Shown: positions 8,944 through 18,795 of the stretch, piece by piece
How positions within the stretch are numbered: the stretch's first letter is position 1
Layout of the letters: the number at the start of each line of letters is the position of its first letter
Assembly: GCF_900582195.1 (NCBI RefSeq)
Contig: NZ_UTHA01000001.1
Location: 62,001 to 126,000, forward strand
Direction: 5' to 3'
DNA from: Pseudomonas viridiflava
GTDB taxonomy: Bacteria; Pseudomonadota; Gammaproteobacteria; Pseudomonadales; Pseudomonadaceae
DNA: 64,000 nt
Notes under the pieces: model-generated
What the model was told of the DNA's origin: nothing
The model's database searches: none
The model's input: only the letters and a program-made list of their open reading frames with translations
Made by a program: the position numbers and the translations under genes

Positions 8944-10075
8944 TCTGCCGCCCAAGCCTGAAGTCGGCCTGCCGCTGTGGCTGCTCGCCGAGCTGACCTA
9001 CCGCTGCCCGCTGCAATGCCCGTACTGCTCCAATCCTCTGGATTTCGCCGAGCAGGGCAAAGAGCTGAGCACCGAGCAGTGGATCAAGGTGTTCCGCGAA
9101 GCGCGGGAGATGGGCGCGGCGCAACTGGGCTTTTCCGGCGGCGAGCCGCTGGTGCGTCAGGATCTCGCCGAGCTGATTCATGAAGCGCGACAGTTGGGTT
9201 TCTACACGAACCTGATCACCTCGGGCATCGGCCTGACCGAACAAAAAATCAGCGACTTCAAGAAGGCCGGCCTCGACCACATCCAGATCAGTTTTCAGGC
9301 CAGCGACGAGCAGGTGAACAACCTGCTCGCCGGCTCGAAAAAAGCCTTTGCGCAGAAACTGGAAATGGCCCGGGCGGTAAAGGCCCACGGCTATCCGATG
9401 GTGCTGAACTTCGTCACCCATCGGCACAACATCGACAAGATCGACCGTATCATCGAGCTGTGCATTGCGCTGGAAGCCGACTTTGTCGAACTCGCCACTT
9501 GCCAGTTTTACGGTTGGGCGCAGCTCAATCGTGTCGGCCTGTTGCCGACCAAGGAACAACTGGTGCGCGCCGAACGCATCACCAATGAATACCGCGCCAA
9601 GCTGGAAGCCGAAGGGCATCCGTGCAAGCTGATTTTCGTCACCCCGGATTATTACGAAGAACGCCCGAAAGCCTGCATGAACGGCTGGGGCAGCATTTTT
9701 CTGACGGTCACGCCGGACGGCACCGCCCTGCCCTGTCATGGCGCCCGCCAGTTGCCGGTGCAATTTCCCAATGTGCGCGATCACAGCATGCAGCACATCT
9801 GGTACGACTCGTTTGGCTTCAACCGCTTTCGCGGTTACGACTGGATGCCCGAGCCGTGCCGCTCGTGCGATGAGAAAGAAAAAGACTTCGGCGGCTGCCG
9901 CTGCCAGGCGTTCATGCTCACCGGTGATGCGAGCAATGCCGACCCGGTGTGCAGCAAGTCCGAACACCACGGCGTGATCCTCAAGGCCCGCGAAGAAGCC
10001 GAGACCGCCACTCAAACCATCGAACAACTGGCCTTTCGCAATGAACGAAACTCGCGCCTCATCGCTAAAGGCTGA
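8915..10075 (+). CDS. pqqE: Radical SAM PqqA peptide cyclase PqqE
   Basis: PqqE makes the carbon-carbon link between Glu16 and Tyr20 of PqqA using S-adenosylmethionine and iron-sulfur clusters. The CxxxCxxC cluster motif appears as [11 protein letters not shown] near the N-terminus and a Cys-rich SPASM-type region ([19 protein letters not shown]) near the C-terminus. The longest open frame begins at 8828, but its first 29 codons are unlike PqqE and lie inside pqqD. I choose the GTG at 8915, with TGGAGG at 8903-8908, giving 386 residues, close to the normal length. The stop lies 35 bases inside the next gene. Confidence 0.93.
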   Translation: MRSTGSNLPDLPPKPEVGLPLWLLAELTYRCPLQCPYCSNPLDFAEQGKELSTEQWIKVFREAREMGAAQLGFSGGEPLVRQDLAELIHEARQLGFYTNLITSGIGLTEQKISDFKKAGLDHIQISFQASDEQVNNLLAGSKKAFAQKLEMARAVKAHGYPMVLNFVTHRHNIDKIDRIIELCIALEADFVELATCQFYGWAQLNRVGLLPTKEQLVRAERITNEYRAKLEAEGHPCKLIFVTPDYYEERPKACMNGWGSIFLTVTPDGTALPCHGARQLPVQFPNVRDHSMQHIWYDSFGFNRFRGYDWMPEPCRSCDEKEKDFGGCRCQAFMLTGDASNADPVCSKSEHHGVILKAREEAETATQTIEQLAFRNERNSRLIAKG

Positions 10076-11852
10076 GCCTTTCAGCGCTTCGCAAGCCGTC
10101 GCTGCCGGCATGGATTTCGCCGAGCTGCAGCTCGGCGCCAACGGTTTGTTCTGGAATGAATATCGTCCGGAAGATGCGGCGTGCCGGATCTGGCATTGGC
10201 GCGATGGCGTGGCGAAATGTCTTACGCCAGACGGTTTCAGCGTGCGCAGTCGGGTGTACGAATATGGTGGTGGCGCGTTTTGTCTGACGCCCGACGGGGT
10301 GGTTTTCGTTGCTGAGGCGGATCAGCAGTTGTACCGCCAGAACCTCGGAAGCAGGCCGGAAGCACTGACCTCGGGTGAGTGTCGTTACGGCGATCTGCAT
10401 TTTGCTTTCGGGCAAGTGCTGGCGGTCGAAGAACAGCAAGATCGGCATCGGCTGGTAGCAATCGATCTCGCTGACGGGACGCGGCATTTATTGGCTGAAG
10501 GCGCGGATTTTTATGCGGCGCCAACCCTCAGTATGGATGGCCAGCGTTTGGCGTGGATCGAGTGGAGCCGGCCGCATCAGCCGTGGACTTCGACCCGGTT
10601 GATGGTGGCAGAGCGTTTGACTGAGGGCGCATTTGGTTCGCCGCAATGTGTCGCCGGTGCCGAGCTTGAAGAGTCCATTCAACAACCACGATTTGATGCT
10701 CAAGGTCAGCTGTATTGCCTGACTGACCGCGGTGGTTTCTGGCAGCCGTGGGTTGAGATTTCCGATGGTTTGGAACCTTTGCCCGCTGCTCAGGCCGATC
10801 ATGCACCGGCACCGTGGCAACTGGGCGGCTGTACCTGGCTTCCTGTTGGGGATTTATTTATTGCCAGTTGGAGCGAGGGGGGGTTTGGTCGCCTGACGCT
10901 CGGTGGCGAAGATTTCACCGGTGACTACAGCCGTTTCCGGCATTTGGCTGTGGATGCGCAATTCATCTACTGCATCGCCGCTTCGCCGATCAGTCCTTCG
11001 GCGGTTATCACCATTGATCGAGCTACACGCGAAGTGAAAGTGCTGGCCGGTGGTGTAGCGCCTCTGCCTGCCGAACGCATCAGTCGTCCGCAAACCTTGC
11101 GTTACCCGAGTGGATCGAGTGAGGCTCACGGTTTTTTCTACCCCGCCATGAGCGGTGAGACAAAACCGCCGTTGGTGGTGTTCATCCACGGTGGCCCGAC
11201 GTCAGCCTGCTATCCGATGCTCGACCCGCGCATACAATACTGGACGCAACGCGGCTTCGCCGTCGCCGATCTCAACTATCGCGGCAGCAGCGGATATGGC
11301 CGCGAATATCGACAGGCACTGCATCTGAGCTGGGGCGAGGTGGACGTCGAGGATGCTTGTGCGGTGGTGAGTTATCTCGCCGGCCAGAATTTGATCGATG
11401 GTGAGCGCGCATTCATTCGTGGCGGCAGCGCAGGCGGCTACACCACGTTATGTGCGCTGGCGTTCAAACACGTCTTCCTCGCCGGAGCGAGTTTGTACGG
11501 CGTTAGCGACCCGGTTGCGTTGGCTCGGGCAACGCACAAATTCGAGGGTGATTATCTGGACTGGCTGATCGGCGATCCCGCGCAAGACGCCGAACGCTAC
11601 GCCGCCCGCACACCGTTGCTGCACGCGGGCAACATTCGCGTGCCGGTGATTTTCTTTCAGGGTGAGCTGGATGCCGTGGTCGTGCCACAACAGACCCGCG
11701 ACATGGTCACGGCACTTGAGGAGAACGGCATCCCGGTAGAAGCACATTACTACCCGGACGAACGCCACGGTTTCCGCCGCGCCGCCAATCAGGCGCATGC
11801 GCTCGAACAGGAATGGAAGTTCTATCGGCGGGTGATGGAACTGGAGGACTGA
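10041..11852 (+). CDS. S9 prolyl oligopeptidase-type peptidase of the pqq cluster
   Basis: The 603-residue protein has an N-terminal beta-propeller-like region (about 1-340) and a C-terminal alpha/beta-hydrolase domain. The catalytic triad is visible as Ser463 in [10 protein letters not shown], Asp544 in [10 protein letters not shown] and His576 in DERHGFRR. It overlaps pqqE by 35 bases, which places it in the operon. The equivalent gene in fluorescent pseudomonads has been called pqqM or pqqG and may help digest the PqqA remnant together with PqqF; that role is inferred. No signal peptide is evident. A REP doublet starts 17 bases after the stop. Confidence 0.85.
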   Translation: MNETRASSLKAEPFSASQAVAAGMDFAELQLGANGLFWNEYRPEDAACRIWHWRDGVAKCLTPDGFSVRSRVYEYGGGAFCLTPDGVVFVAEADQQLYRQNLGSRPEALTSGECRYGDLHFAFGQVLAVEEQQDRHRLVAIDLADGTRHLLAEGADFYAAPTLSMDGQRLAWIEWSRPHQPWTSTRLMVAERLTEGAFGSPQCVAGAELEESIQQPRFDAQGQLYCLTDRGGFWQPWVEISDGLEPLPAAQADHAPAPWQLGGCTWLPVGDLFIASWSEGGFGRLTLGGEDFTGDYSRFRHLAVDAQFIYCIAASPISPSAVITIDRATREVKVLAGGVAPLPAERISRPQTLRYPSGSSEAHGFFYPAMSGETKPPLVVFIHGGPTSACYPMLDPRIQYWTQRGFAVADLNYRGSSGYGREYRQALHLSWGEVDVEDACAVVSYLAGQNLIDGERAFIRGGSAGGYTTLCALAFKHVFLAGASLYGVSDPVALARATHKFEGDYLDWLIGDPAQDAERYAARTPLLHAGNIRVPVIFFQGELDAVVVPQQTRDMVTALEENGIPVEAHYYPDERHGFRRAANQAHALEQEWKFYRRVMELED

Positions 11853-11868
11853 AAACCGAGTCGCTCCC

Positions 11869-11943
11869 TTCGCGAGCAAGCTCGCTCCCACAGGGTTTTG
11901 TGTTGATAACACGACCACATGTGGGAGCGAGCTTGCTCGCGAA
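11869..11943. repeat. REP doublet at the end of the pqq operon
   Basis: Inward-pointing pair of REP palindromes (TTCGCGAGC...CTCCCAC, spacer, GTGGGAG...GCTCGCGAA) just downstream of the S9 peptidase. The location at a 3' end is typical for these elements. Confidence 0.9.
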
Positions 11944-11968
11944 GGCTATCTATCTGACGCCGCAGAAC

Positions 11969-12127
11969 TCAGCGCTTGGCGATGATATACACCGCATGCA
12001 CGATCCCCGGAATATACCCGCACAACGTCAGCAGAATGTTCAACCAGAACGCCCCGCCAAACCCGACCTGCAGAAACACGCCCAGTGGTGGCAACAGAAT
12101 AGCGATGATGATGCGAATGAAATCCAT
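11969..12127 (-). CDS. YqaE/Pmp3 family small membrane protein
   Basis: A 52-residue protein, starting MDFIRIIIAILLPPLGVFLQ and ending IPGIVHAVYIIAKR, with the two hydrophobic segments and the LPPLGV and G-Y-I-P-G-I motifs of the YqaE/Pmp3 family. Members are small inner-membrane proteins linked to membrane potential and salt or stress tolerance. I take the ATG at 12127, preceded by AGGAGC on the minus strand. The longer frame from 12166 adds 13 residues not typical of the family. The gene stands alone between the pqq operon and the aminotransferase. Confidence 0.85.
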   Translation of the reverse strand: MDFIRIIIAILLPPLGVFLQVGFGGAFWLNILLTLCGYIPGIVHAVYIIAKR

Positions 12128-12234
12128 GGGGCAGCTCCTGTATGGGGGTTGGCTCACTTGAGCCATACAAGCTAATCGACCTGCGCCGTTCGTCAGGGTT
12201 CAGTGCAACTGCCATTTGATCGCCATCACCTCAC

Positions 12235-12274
12235 AAAAAAACGCCCCACGCCAAAAGAATCAGGCGTAGGGCGT
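12235..12274 (-). terminator. Terminator of the aminotransferase gene
   Basis: On the minus strand ACGCCCTACGCC pairs with GGCGTGGGGCGT (one mismatch) around a ten-base loop and is followed by seven T. It lies 48 bases after the stop of the class III aminotransferase. Confidence 0.8.
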
Positions 12275-12321
12275 GCGTTATACCGCGAGACGGTTCTGGA
12301 AATCGGGTAGGAAACTTCAGC

Positions 12322-13605
12322 TCAGACGGCAATCCCCTTGCGGCATTGCAGTTGTGCGGTGCGCACTCGCGAGAAGGCGCGGCCCAGGCGCAGGAGCATT
12401 TCGTCGATGTTGGTTTTGCTGACCGTGAGTGCCGGGGTGAAGCGCAGGCTGTTGGCTTGCGGGGCGTTGAGCAGCAGGCCTTCGTGCAGGGCGGCGTGGA
12501 CGACGGCTTCGGCGGAATCGTCCGACAGGGTCAGCCCGTAGAACAGGCCTTGTCCGCGCAGTTCGCCGTGGTCGTAGCGGTGTGCCAAACGAGCCAGGCC
12601 TTCGCGCAGGTGCTGGCCGTTGTCGTTAACCTGCTGGAGGAAGCTGCGGTCGTACACACTGTCGAGCACCACCAGCCCGGCCGCTGTCATCAGCGCGTTG
12701 CCGTGATGCGTACCACCGAGTTCGCCCGGCTCGAAACAGCACGCTTTGCCCCGCGCCAGCAGCGCCGCCAAGGGCACTCCACCGCCAAGTCCTTTGCCGA
12801 GCACGACGATATCGGCCCGCACGCCGTAGGATTGCTCGGCGAGCAAAGTGCCGCAGCGACCAATGCCGGTTTGCACTTCGTCGAGGATCAACAGAATGCC
12901 CAGTTCGCGGCAGAGACGTTCAACACCTTTGAGGTAATGTTCGGAGGCCGGAACGACGCCGGCATCGCTCTGGATCGGTTCAAGCATGATCGCCACGGTC
13001 TGCGCATCGACCGCCGCGTGCAACGCCGGCAAGTCGTTGAACGGCACCAGATCAAACCCCGGCAGCAACGGCGCAAAACGGTTGTGCAGGTTGCAGCTGT
13101 CCGAGGCCGAAATCGTTGCCAGACTGCGGCCATGGCAACCCTGCTTCGCAACAATGATCCGCGAGGCGCCGCCGCGATGCAGTTGGCCCCATTTGCGCGC
13201 GAGTTTGATCGCCGCTTCACACGCTTCGCTACCGCTGTTGAGCAGGTACGCCTGATCGCTGGAGGTGCTGGCACACAGACGTTCGGCGAGGCTGAGCATG
13301 CCGCGATTGTGCAGATTGAAGCCGGGATTGATCAGCGCCTGCGCCTGACTGCTGATGGCTTTGACCAGCACTGAAGGGCTATGGCCAAGACTGTTGGCGC
13401 CACCGGCCTGGGAAAAATCGAGGTATGCGCGATCGTTACTGTCCCACAGCCACGACCCCTGACCACGGACGAACACCTGTTGCGGCCGTTCGACGCTGGG
13501 CATCAGGCGCTCGGCGCTGAGATCTTCGCTGATGTCCGAAGGGTTAGCCTCGAAAGCGAGGTCATCAAGACTCGGCGTCTGCCGCCGTAGACTGAACAGA
13601 TTCAT
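12322..13605 (-). CDS. Class III PLP-dependent aminotransferase
   Basis: The 427-residue protein is a fold-type I aminotransferase related to acetylornithine and other omega-amino acid aminotransferases. Visible motifs are FSQAGGANSLGHSP, NSGSEACEAAIKLAR for phosphate binding, LILDEVQTGIGR with the cofactor aspartate, and VVLGKGLGGGVPLAALLARG with the Schiff-base lysine. I take the ATG at 13605 (MNLFSLRRQTPSLDD), which has CGAGGTG upstream on the minus strand; the frame extends 14 codons further without support. It is divergent from a LysR gene, its likely regulator. Aminotransferase and LysR-type genes near the P. fluorescens B16 pqq cluster were, as I recall, given pqq names, but a PQQ role is unproven. 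Confidence 0.8.
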   Translation of the reverse strand: MNLFSLRRQTPSLDDLAFEANPSDISEDLSAERLMPSVERPQQVFVRGQGSWLWDSNDRAYLDFSQAGGANSLGHSPSVLVKAISSQAQALINPGFNLHNRGMLSLAERLCASTSSDQAYLLNSGSEACEAAIKLARKWGQLHRGGASRIIVAKQGCHGRSLATISASDSCNLHNRFAPLLPGFDLVPFNDLPALHAAVDAQTVAIMLEPIQSDAGVVPASEHYLKGVERLCRELGILLILDEVQTGIGRCGTLLAEQSYGVRADIVVLGKGLGGGVPLAALLARGKACCFEPGELGGTHHGNALMTAAGLVVLDSVYDRSFLQQVNDNGQHLREGLARLAHRYDHGELRGQGLFYGLTLSDDSAEAVVHAALHEGLLLNAPQANSLRFTPALTVSKTNIDEMLLRLGRAFSRVRTAQLQCRKGIAV

Positions 13606-13761
13606 TGAAAAACACCTCGTTTGAAGTGTTTTGAACTGCCTATGCAAACACTGTCGAAGCGAACCCTATTCATCGCGCTCTCTGGCCCTGTAAGCCTTGT
13701 GAATGCGGTTAGACTAGGCTCACTGAGGCCTGCGGGCCATTTCGATTTCCCAGCAATTTCG

Positions 13762-13776
13762 ATAAGCATTACTTAT
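13762..13776. promoter_or_regulatory. Possible LysR operator (T-N11-A) at the regulator start
   Basis: ATAAG-CATTA-CTTAT is a perfect five-base inverted repeat with five-base spacer, containing the T-N11-A form favoured by LysR regulators. It overlaps the first two bases of the LysR start codon, within the divergent intergenic region. Confidence 0.35.
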
Positions 13777-14689
13777 GGATTTCAAACAACTGCGTTATTT
13801 CGTCGCGGTCTACGAAGAAGGCCATGTCGGCCGTGCTGCCGAGCGCCTGTCGATCTCGCAACCGGCGTTGTCACAGCAGATCCGCCAACTTGAGCAGAAC
13901 CTCGATGTCACTCTGTTCGAGCGCAGTAGCAAACGCCTGCTGCCAACCCTCGCCGCGCACACGTTGTACAACCACGCCTTGCCGCTGATCGACGGACTGC
14001 AAAGGGCGCGCGAGGCGCTCGGCAACTTCAAGGGCCAAGCCTTGCGCACACTGGCGATCGGCGTGCTGCAAACAGTGCACACCAGCCTGGTGCCGCAAAT
14101 GCTTGAACGGGTGCGCAAGGCGCAGCCGCATCTGGTGGTGCAGATCTATGAATTGACCGGGCTTGAGATCGAGCGGCGCTTGCTCAACGGCTCGCTGGAT
14201 ATTGGCATCAGTTATCTACCGCCACGCCAACCGGGCCTGCACGGCGTGATGTTGTACGAAGATGAATTGACGCTGGTGATCCCAGCGGATCACCCCTTGC
14301 GTGAATTCAAGAAAGTCTCGATGCGCCAGGCGGCGGAATTGCCCATGTTGCTGCTGGGCGAAGAGTTTCAGATTCGCCAGATCTGGCAGGCGCAACTGAC
14401 AGCTCTGGGAAGACGCCCGCAGGTGCAGGCCGAGCTGAACAATATGGTGGGGATTCTCGACAGCCTGCCGCACACCAGGCTGGCGACGGTGCTGCCCGGG
14501 CGTTCGCAAAAGGAATACGACGATCAGGATCTGCTGTGGAAACCGCTGAGCGAACCACGGGTGCCGCTGAAGGTGGGCCTGGTGTGTCGCGATGTGCAAC
14601 GGCAGCAGGCCTCTTTGGCGTTGCTGCGGACTTTGCTGGAGGAAGTGATGGAGCGTGAGGTGAAACCGACGCTGGATCCACTGGCCTGA
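13775..14689 (+). CDS. LysR family transcriptional regulator
   Basis: The 304-residue protein begins MDFKQLRYFVAVYEEGHVGR and has the LysR helix-turn-helix AAERLSISQPALSQQIRQLE in the first 60 residues, then a periplasmic-binding-protein-like effector domain to the C-terminus. It is transcribed away from the class III aminotransferase with 169 bases between the start codons, the usual arrangement of a LysR gene and its target. The Shine-Dalgarno sequence is weak. An inverted repeat of T-N11-A form overlaps the start, so autoregulation is plausible. The effector is not deducible. Confidence 0.88.
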   Translation: MDFKQLRYFVAVYEEGHVGRAAERLSISQPALSQQIRQLEQNLDVTLFERSSKRLLPTLAAHTLYNHALPLIDGLQRAREALGNFKGQALRTLAIGVLQTVHTSLVPQMLERVRKAQPHLVVQIYELTGLEIERRLLNGSLDIGISYLPPRQPGLHGVMLYEDELTLVIPADHPLREFKKVSMRQAAELPMLLLGEEFQIRQIWQAQLTALGRRPQVQAELNNMVGILDSLPHTRLATVLPGRSQKEYDDQDLLWKPLSEPRVPLKVGLVCRDVQRQQASLALLRTLLEEVMEREVKPTLDPLA

Positions 14690-14710
14690 GTACTTTTCTT
14701 CAGACAAAAG

Positions 14711-14734
14711 AAAACCCCGCCGAAGCGGGGCTTT
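14711..14734 (+). terminator. Terminator after the LysR gene
   Basis: CCCCGC-CGAA-GCGGGG is a perfect six-base-pair stem with a stable tetraloop, preceded by AAAA and followed by CTTT, 22 bases after the LysR stop. Confidence 0.75.
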
Positions 14735-14878
14735 GCAGACTGTTTCCCTGACATCCATTTCACTCCGCCACCCTGGCAGAATCCTACGTGTCCGTGTTGT
14801 TGCTTTGCGCTTCCTGCGCGACGTCCATGAAATGTAGATTAGCCGTGGATCCAATCTACGCCTATGGGAGAACAGCAG

Positions 14879-14910
14879 CACGTCATGTAAGAGAATGCTT
14901 ACATGACGTG
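14879..14910. other. Perfect 13-bp inverted repeat after an acyl-CoA dehydrogenase gene
   Basis: CACGTCATGTAAG and its exact complement CTTACATGACGTG flank the six bases AGAATG. It lies seven bases downstream of the stop of the minus-strand acyl-CoA dehydrogenase. It may be a terminator stem, but the expected T-run is missing on both sides, so a protein-binding site is an alternative. The rest of 14735-14916 shows no convincing gene. Confidence 0.6.
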
Positions 14911-14916
14911 ATCGCA

Positions 14917-16695
14917 TCAGAATTGCGCCGCATCCAGCAGGAACAGCGACTCGCTACCCGCCTTGACCGACGCGCTCAGCGAGTGAATGCGCGGCAGCAA
15001 ACGGGCGAAATAGAAGCGCGCAGTGCCGAGCTTGCTGGCATAGAAATCGTCCTGCGCTTCTTTGCCCAGTGAGGCTTTGGCCATCAATGCCCACATGTAG
15101 GCGTAGGAAACGTATCCAAACGCTTGCAGATATTCGACCGAGGCCGCGCCGATTTCGTTCGGGTTGGTTTTCGCCCGATCCAGCAACCACGAGGTCAACT
15201 CGTCGAGGGTGCCGACGGCATCGTTCAGCGGCTTGGTGAATTCGCCCAGATCCGCGCTCGCGGTGGCGGTGAAGTGGCGAATCTCGTCAGCGAACAGTTT
15301 ATAGAACGCGCCGCCGCTGCCGACGATTTTGCGACCGACCAGGTCCAGCGCCTGAATGCCGTTGGTGCCTTCGTAGATCTGGGTGATGCGCACGTCACGC
15401 ACCAGTTGCTCCTGACCCCACTCGCGGATATAGCCGTGGCCGCCGAAAATCTGCTGGCCATGCACGGTGGTTTCCAGACCGAGATCGGTGAGGAACGCTT
15501 TGGCCACCGGGGTCAGCAGCGCGACCAGATCTTCCGCACGCTTACGAGTTGCAGCGTCTTCGCTGAACTTGGCGGTGTCGAGCTGCATCGCCACGTAGGT
15601 GGAGAATGCACGGCCGCCCTCGTTCGAGGCTTTCATGGTCAGCAGCATGCGACGTACGTCCGGGTGGACGATGATCGGGTCAGCGACTTTGTCTTTGTTC
15701 TGCGCGCCGGTTGGCGAACGGCTTTGCAGACGGTCGCGGGCGTATTCAACGGCATTCTGGTAGGAACGCTCACCGGTCGCCAGGCCCTGGATACCGACAC
15801 CCAGACGCTCGTAGTTCATCATGGTGAACATCGCAGCCAGGCCTTTGTTCGGCTCGCCGACCAGATAACCCACAGCCTCGTCAAAGTTCATCACGCAGGT
15901 CGCGGATGCCTGGATGCCCATCTTGTGTTCGATCGAGCCGCAGTTCGCCGGGTTACGCGCGCCCAGGCTGCCGTCGGCATTGACCATGAACTTCGGCACC
16001 AGGAACAGCGAAATGCCCTTCGGGCCCGCCGGAGCGTCCGGCAGTTTCGCCAGCACCAGGTGAATGATGTTTTCGGTGAGGTCGTGTTCGCCGCCGGTGA
16101 TGAAGATCTTGGTGCCGCTGACCTTGTAGGAACCGTCGGCCTGAGGTTCGGCCTTGGTGCGAATGATCCCCAGGTCGGTGCCGGCGTGCGGCTCGGTCAG
16201 ACACATGGAGCCGGCCCAGACGCCGGCGTACATGTTCGGCAGGTACGCGGCTTTCAGCTCTTCGCTGGCGTGGGCGTTGATCGACAGGCAGGCGCCGGCG
16301 GTCAGCATCGGGTACAGACCGAAGGACAGGCTGGCGGAGTTGACCATTTCTTCGACTTGCGCCGACACGGCTTTGGGCATGCCCATGCCGCCGTATTGCG
16401 GATCGCCACCGACGCCAACCCAGCCGCCTTCGGCATAAGTCTGATAAGCCTGTGGGAAACCGGCAGGGGTGGTGACGGCGCCGTCGGCCCAATGGCAACC
16501 TTCTTCGTCAGCGGCACGGCTCAGCGGCGCGATGCTTTTACTGGTGACCTTGCCGGCCTCTTCGAGAATGGCTTCAACGGTTTCGGCGTCGACGGTCTCG
16601 GCGAGCGCTGGCAGTTCGGCCCAGAGTTTGGCGACTTCGAACACTTCATTGAGGACGAAGCGCATATCGCGCAGCGGCGCTTTGTAGTCAGCCAT
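14917..16695 (-). CDS. Acyl-CoA dehydrogenase, large FadE/DmdC-type (first of three)
   Basis: The 592-residue flavoprotein oxidises an acyl-CoA at the alpha-beta bond in fatty acid breakdown. It has the N-terminal extension typical of the ~600-residue class ([20 protein letters not shown]), the central acyl-CoA dehydrogenase fold with MCLTEPHAGTDLG and KIFITGGEHDLTENIIHLVL, and the C-terminal domain with FGGHGYIREWGQEQLVRD. It is the most downstream of three related minus-strand genes. By order it corresponds to the P. aeruginosa gene known as PA0508 (FadE2, medium-chain), an inference from synteny. The start has a weak Shine-Dalgarno sequence (GCGAGG). Confidence 0.88.
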   Translation of the reverse strand: MADYKAPLRDMRFVLNEVFEVAKLWAELPALAETVDAETVEAILEEAGKVTSKSIAPLSRAADEEGCHWADGAVTTPAGFPQAYQTYAEGGWVGVGGDPQYGGMGMPKAVSAQVEEMVNSASLSFGLYPMLTAGACLSINAHASEELKAAYLPNMYAGVWAGSMCLTEPHAGTDLGIIRTKAEPQADGSYKVSGTKIFITGGEHDLTENIIHLVLAKLPDAPAGPKGISLFLVPKFMVNADGSLGARNPANCGSIEHKMGIQASATCVMNFDEAVGYLVGEPNKGLAAMFTMMNYERLGVGIQGLATGERSYQNAVEYARDRLQSRSPTGAQNKDKVADPIIVHPDVRRMLLTMKASNEGGRAFSTYVAMQLDTAKFSEDAATRKRAEDLVALLTPVAKAFLTDLGLETTVHGQQIFGGHGYIREWGQEQLVRDVRITQIYEGTNGIQALDLVGRKIVGSGGAFYKLFADEIRHFTATASADLGEFTKPLNDAVGTLDELTSWLLDRAKTNPNEIGAASVEYLQAFGYVSYAYMWALMAKASLGKEAQDDFYASKLGTARFYFARLLPRIHSLSASVKAGSESLFLLDAAQF

Positions 16696-16827
16696 GGCAA
16701 ACCTCGCAAGATCTAAACAGGTGATTCGTGGAAGGGTGTTTTCGTTGAGCCGGAGTGTACCTCAACAACTTTTGCGACACATAGGGTCAACCGGTGACTG
16801 ATTTGTTATTTTTAGTCATCGGAATCA

Positions 16828-16896
16828 GATCGCAGCCTGCGGCAGCTCCTACAGATAAAACTCGGCCCCATGTAGGAGCTGCCGAAGGCTGCGATC
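16828..16896. repeat. Inverted repeat of a second REP family
   Basis: GATCGCAGCCTGCGGCAGCTCCTACA at 16828-16853 and an imperfect complement at 16871-16896 form a doublet with a 17-base spacer. This is a different family from the GTGGGAGCGAGC repeat, with the core CAGCTCCTACA. It fills most of the gap between the first and second acyl-CoA dehydrogenase genes, 12 bases from the stop of the latter. Confidence 0.85.
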
Positions 16897-16908
16897 TTTT
16901 GCTTTTTC

Positions 16909-18705
16909 CTACAGAGCAAACAGTTCAGCCGGCAACTTCATCAAACACTCACTCCCCGCCTCGATCGCCGCCCGATGCGCCGCCGTACGCGGCAACAAAC
17001 GCTTGAAGTAAAACTCGCACGTCGCCAATTTCCCACCCAGGTAATCCGCCTCACCCTCGCCCGCGTCCAGTTTCGCCTGCGCCACCAATGCCATCCGCAA
17101 CCACAGATAGCCGAGGATGATGTAACCGCTGTACATCAAATAATCCACAGACGCCGCGCCCACCTCATCCGGGTTCTTCATCGCCGCCATCCCGACCTTC
17201 ATGGTCAGGTCGCCCCACTGCTGGTTCAGCTCATTGAGCTGCACAACGAAACTGCCCAGCTGCGGGTGCTCACCGTTGGCCGCGCAGAACTTGTGGACGA
17301 TTTTGGTGAAACCGCGCAGCAACTTGCCCTGACTGCCCAGTACTTTGCGCCCCAGCAGATCCAGCGCCTGAATGCCGTTGGTGCCTTCATAGATCGGTGC
17401 AATCCGGCAATCGCGCACCAGCTGCTCCATGCCCCATTCGCGAATGAAGCCGTGGCCGCCAAATATCTGCATGCCGTGATTGGTGACTTCCAGCCCGGTG
17501 TCGGTCATGAACGCTTTGCAGATCGGCGTAAGGAACGCCAACAGATCTTCGGCTTCCTGACGCGCCTCGGCATCGCGGCTCAGGTGCGCAATATCGAGCA
17601 ACTGCGCAGTGAAATAGGTCAGTGCACGGTTGCCTTCGTTGAAAGCTTTCATGGTCAGCAGCATGCGCCGCACGTCCGGGTGAACGATGATCGGATCGGC
17701 GGCTTTGTCCGGGGCTTTGGCGCCCGTCAGTGAACGCATCTGCAAGCGGTCGTTGGCGTATTTGATCGCGCCCTGAAAGCTCGCCTCGCCCAGACACAAC
17801 CCCTGCATGCCGGTGCCGAGCCGCGCGTGGTTCATCATGGTGAACATGCAGTTCAGGCCCTTGTTCGGCTCGCCGATCAGATAACCCTTGGCGCCGTCGA
17901 AGTTCAGCACGCAGGTGGCGGAAGCCTTGATGCCCATCTTGTGTTCGATCGAACCGCAGGACACGCCGTTGCGCTCGCCTGCCTCACCCGCCGCATCCGG
18001 CAGGAACTTCGGCACGATAAACAGCGAAATCCCTTTGGTCCCGGCCGGCGCATCCGGCAACTTGGCCAACACCAGATGGATGATGTTGTCGCTCATGTCG
18101 TGCTCACCGGCGGAGATGAAAATCTTGCTGCCGGTAACCGCGTAGCTGCCGTCAGCCTGGGGCACGGCGCGGGTCTTGATGATGCCCAGGTCAGTGCCGC
18201 AATGGGCTTCGGTCAGGCACATGGTGCCGGTCCACTGGCCGGCAGTGAGTTTGCTCAGGTAGGTGTCTTTTTGCTCAGCGCTGCCGTGGGCGTGGATCGC
18301 CGACATCGCGCCGTGGGTCAGGCCCGGGTACATGCCCCAAGAGGTGTTGCTGGAACCGACCATTTCGCTGATCACCAGCCCCAGCGAACTCGGCAGGCCC
18401 TGCCCGCCATAAGTCGGATCCGTCGCCAGACCGTGCCAGCCGCCCTCGACGTATTGTGCGAAGGCTTGCTTGAAGCCTGTAGGCGTTGTCACCACACCGT
18501 TGTCGAAATGGCAGCCCTCTTCGTCACCGCTGCGATTGAGCGGGGCCAGAACGTTCTCGCAGAACTTCGCGCCTTCTTCAAGGATCGCGTTGATCATGTC
18601 CGGGCTGGCGTCGTCGGCGCCGAGGGCGGCGTAGTTGGCGTGGAAGTCGAAGACGTGGTCGATCAGAAAGCGCATGTCGCGCAGCGGGGCTTTGTACTCA
18701 GGCAT
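16909..18705 (-). CDS. Acyl-CoA dehydrogenase, large FadE/DmdC-type (second of three)
   Basis: The 598-residue protein has the same architecture as its two neighbours: N-terminal [59 protein letters not shown] and FGGHGFIREWGMEQLVRDCR. The open frame reaches 18762, but the ATG at 18705 has GGAGAAG upstream and starts the conserved sequence. The diguanylate cyclase gene ends 90 bases upstream on the same strand. It probably oxidises acyl-CoA of a chain length different from its paralogues; the substrate cannot be read from sequence. The order suggests the PA0507 equivalent. Confidence 0.88.
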   Translation of the reverse strand: MPEYKAPLRDMRFLIDHVFDFHANYAALGADDASPDMINAILEEGAKFCENVLAPLNRSGDEEGCHFDNGVVTTPTGFKQAFAQYVEGGWHGLATDPTYGGQGLPSSLGLVISEMVGSSNTSWGMYPGLTHGAMSAIHAHGSAEQKDTYLSKLTAGQWTGTMCLTEAHCGTDLGIIKTRAVPQADGSYAVTGSKIFISAGEHDMSDNIIHLVLAKLPDAPAGTKGISLFIVPKFLPDAAGEAGERNGVSCGSIEHKMGIKASATCVLNFDGAKGYLIGEPNKGLNCMFTMMNHARLGTGMQGLCLGEASFQGAIKYANDRLQMRSLTGAKAPDKAADPIIVHPDVRRMLLTMKAFNEGNRALTYFTAQLLDIAHLSRDAEARQEAEDLLAFLTPICKAFMTDTGLEVTNHGMQIFGGHGFIREWGMEQLVRDCRIAPIYEGTNGIQALDLLGRKVLGSQGKLLRGFTKIVHKFCAANGEHPQLGSFVVQLNELNQQWGDLTMKVGMAAMKNPDEVGAASVDYLMYSGYIILGYLWLRMALVAQAKLDAGEGEADYLGGKLATCEFYFKRLLPRTAAHRAAIEAGSECLMKLPAELFAL

Positions 18706-18795
18706 GGTGGCTTCTCCGTCAGCAGATTTCTCCAACCTACTGCCGGCCACCACACCCCACAATCATTGTGCAGACGCTGAATGCGCCGTCATCAC

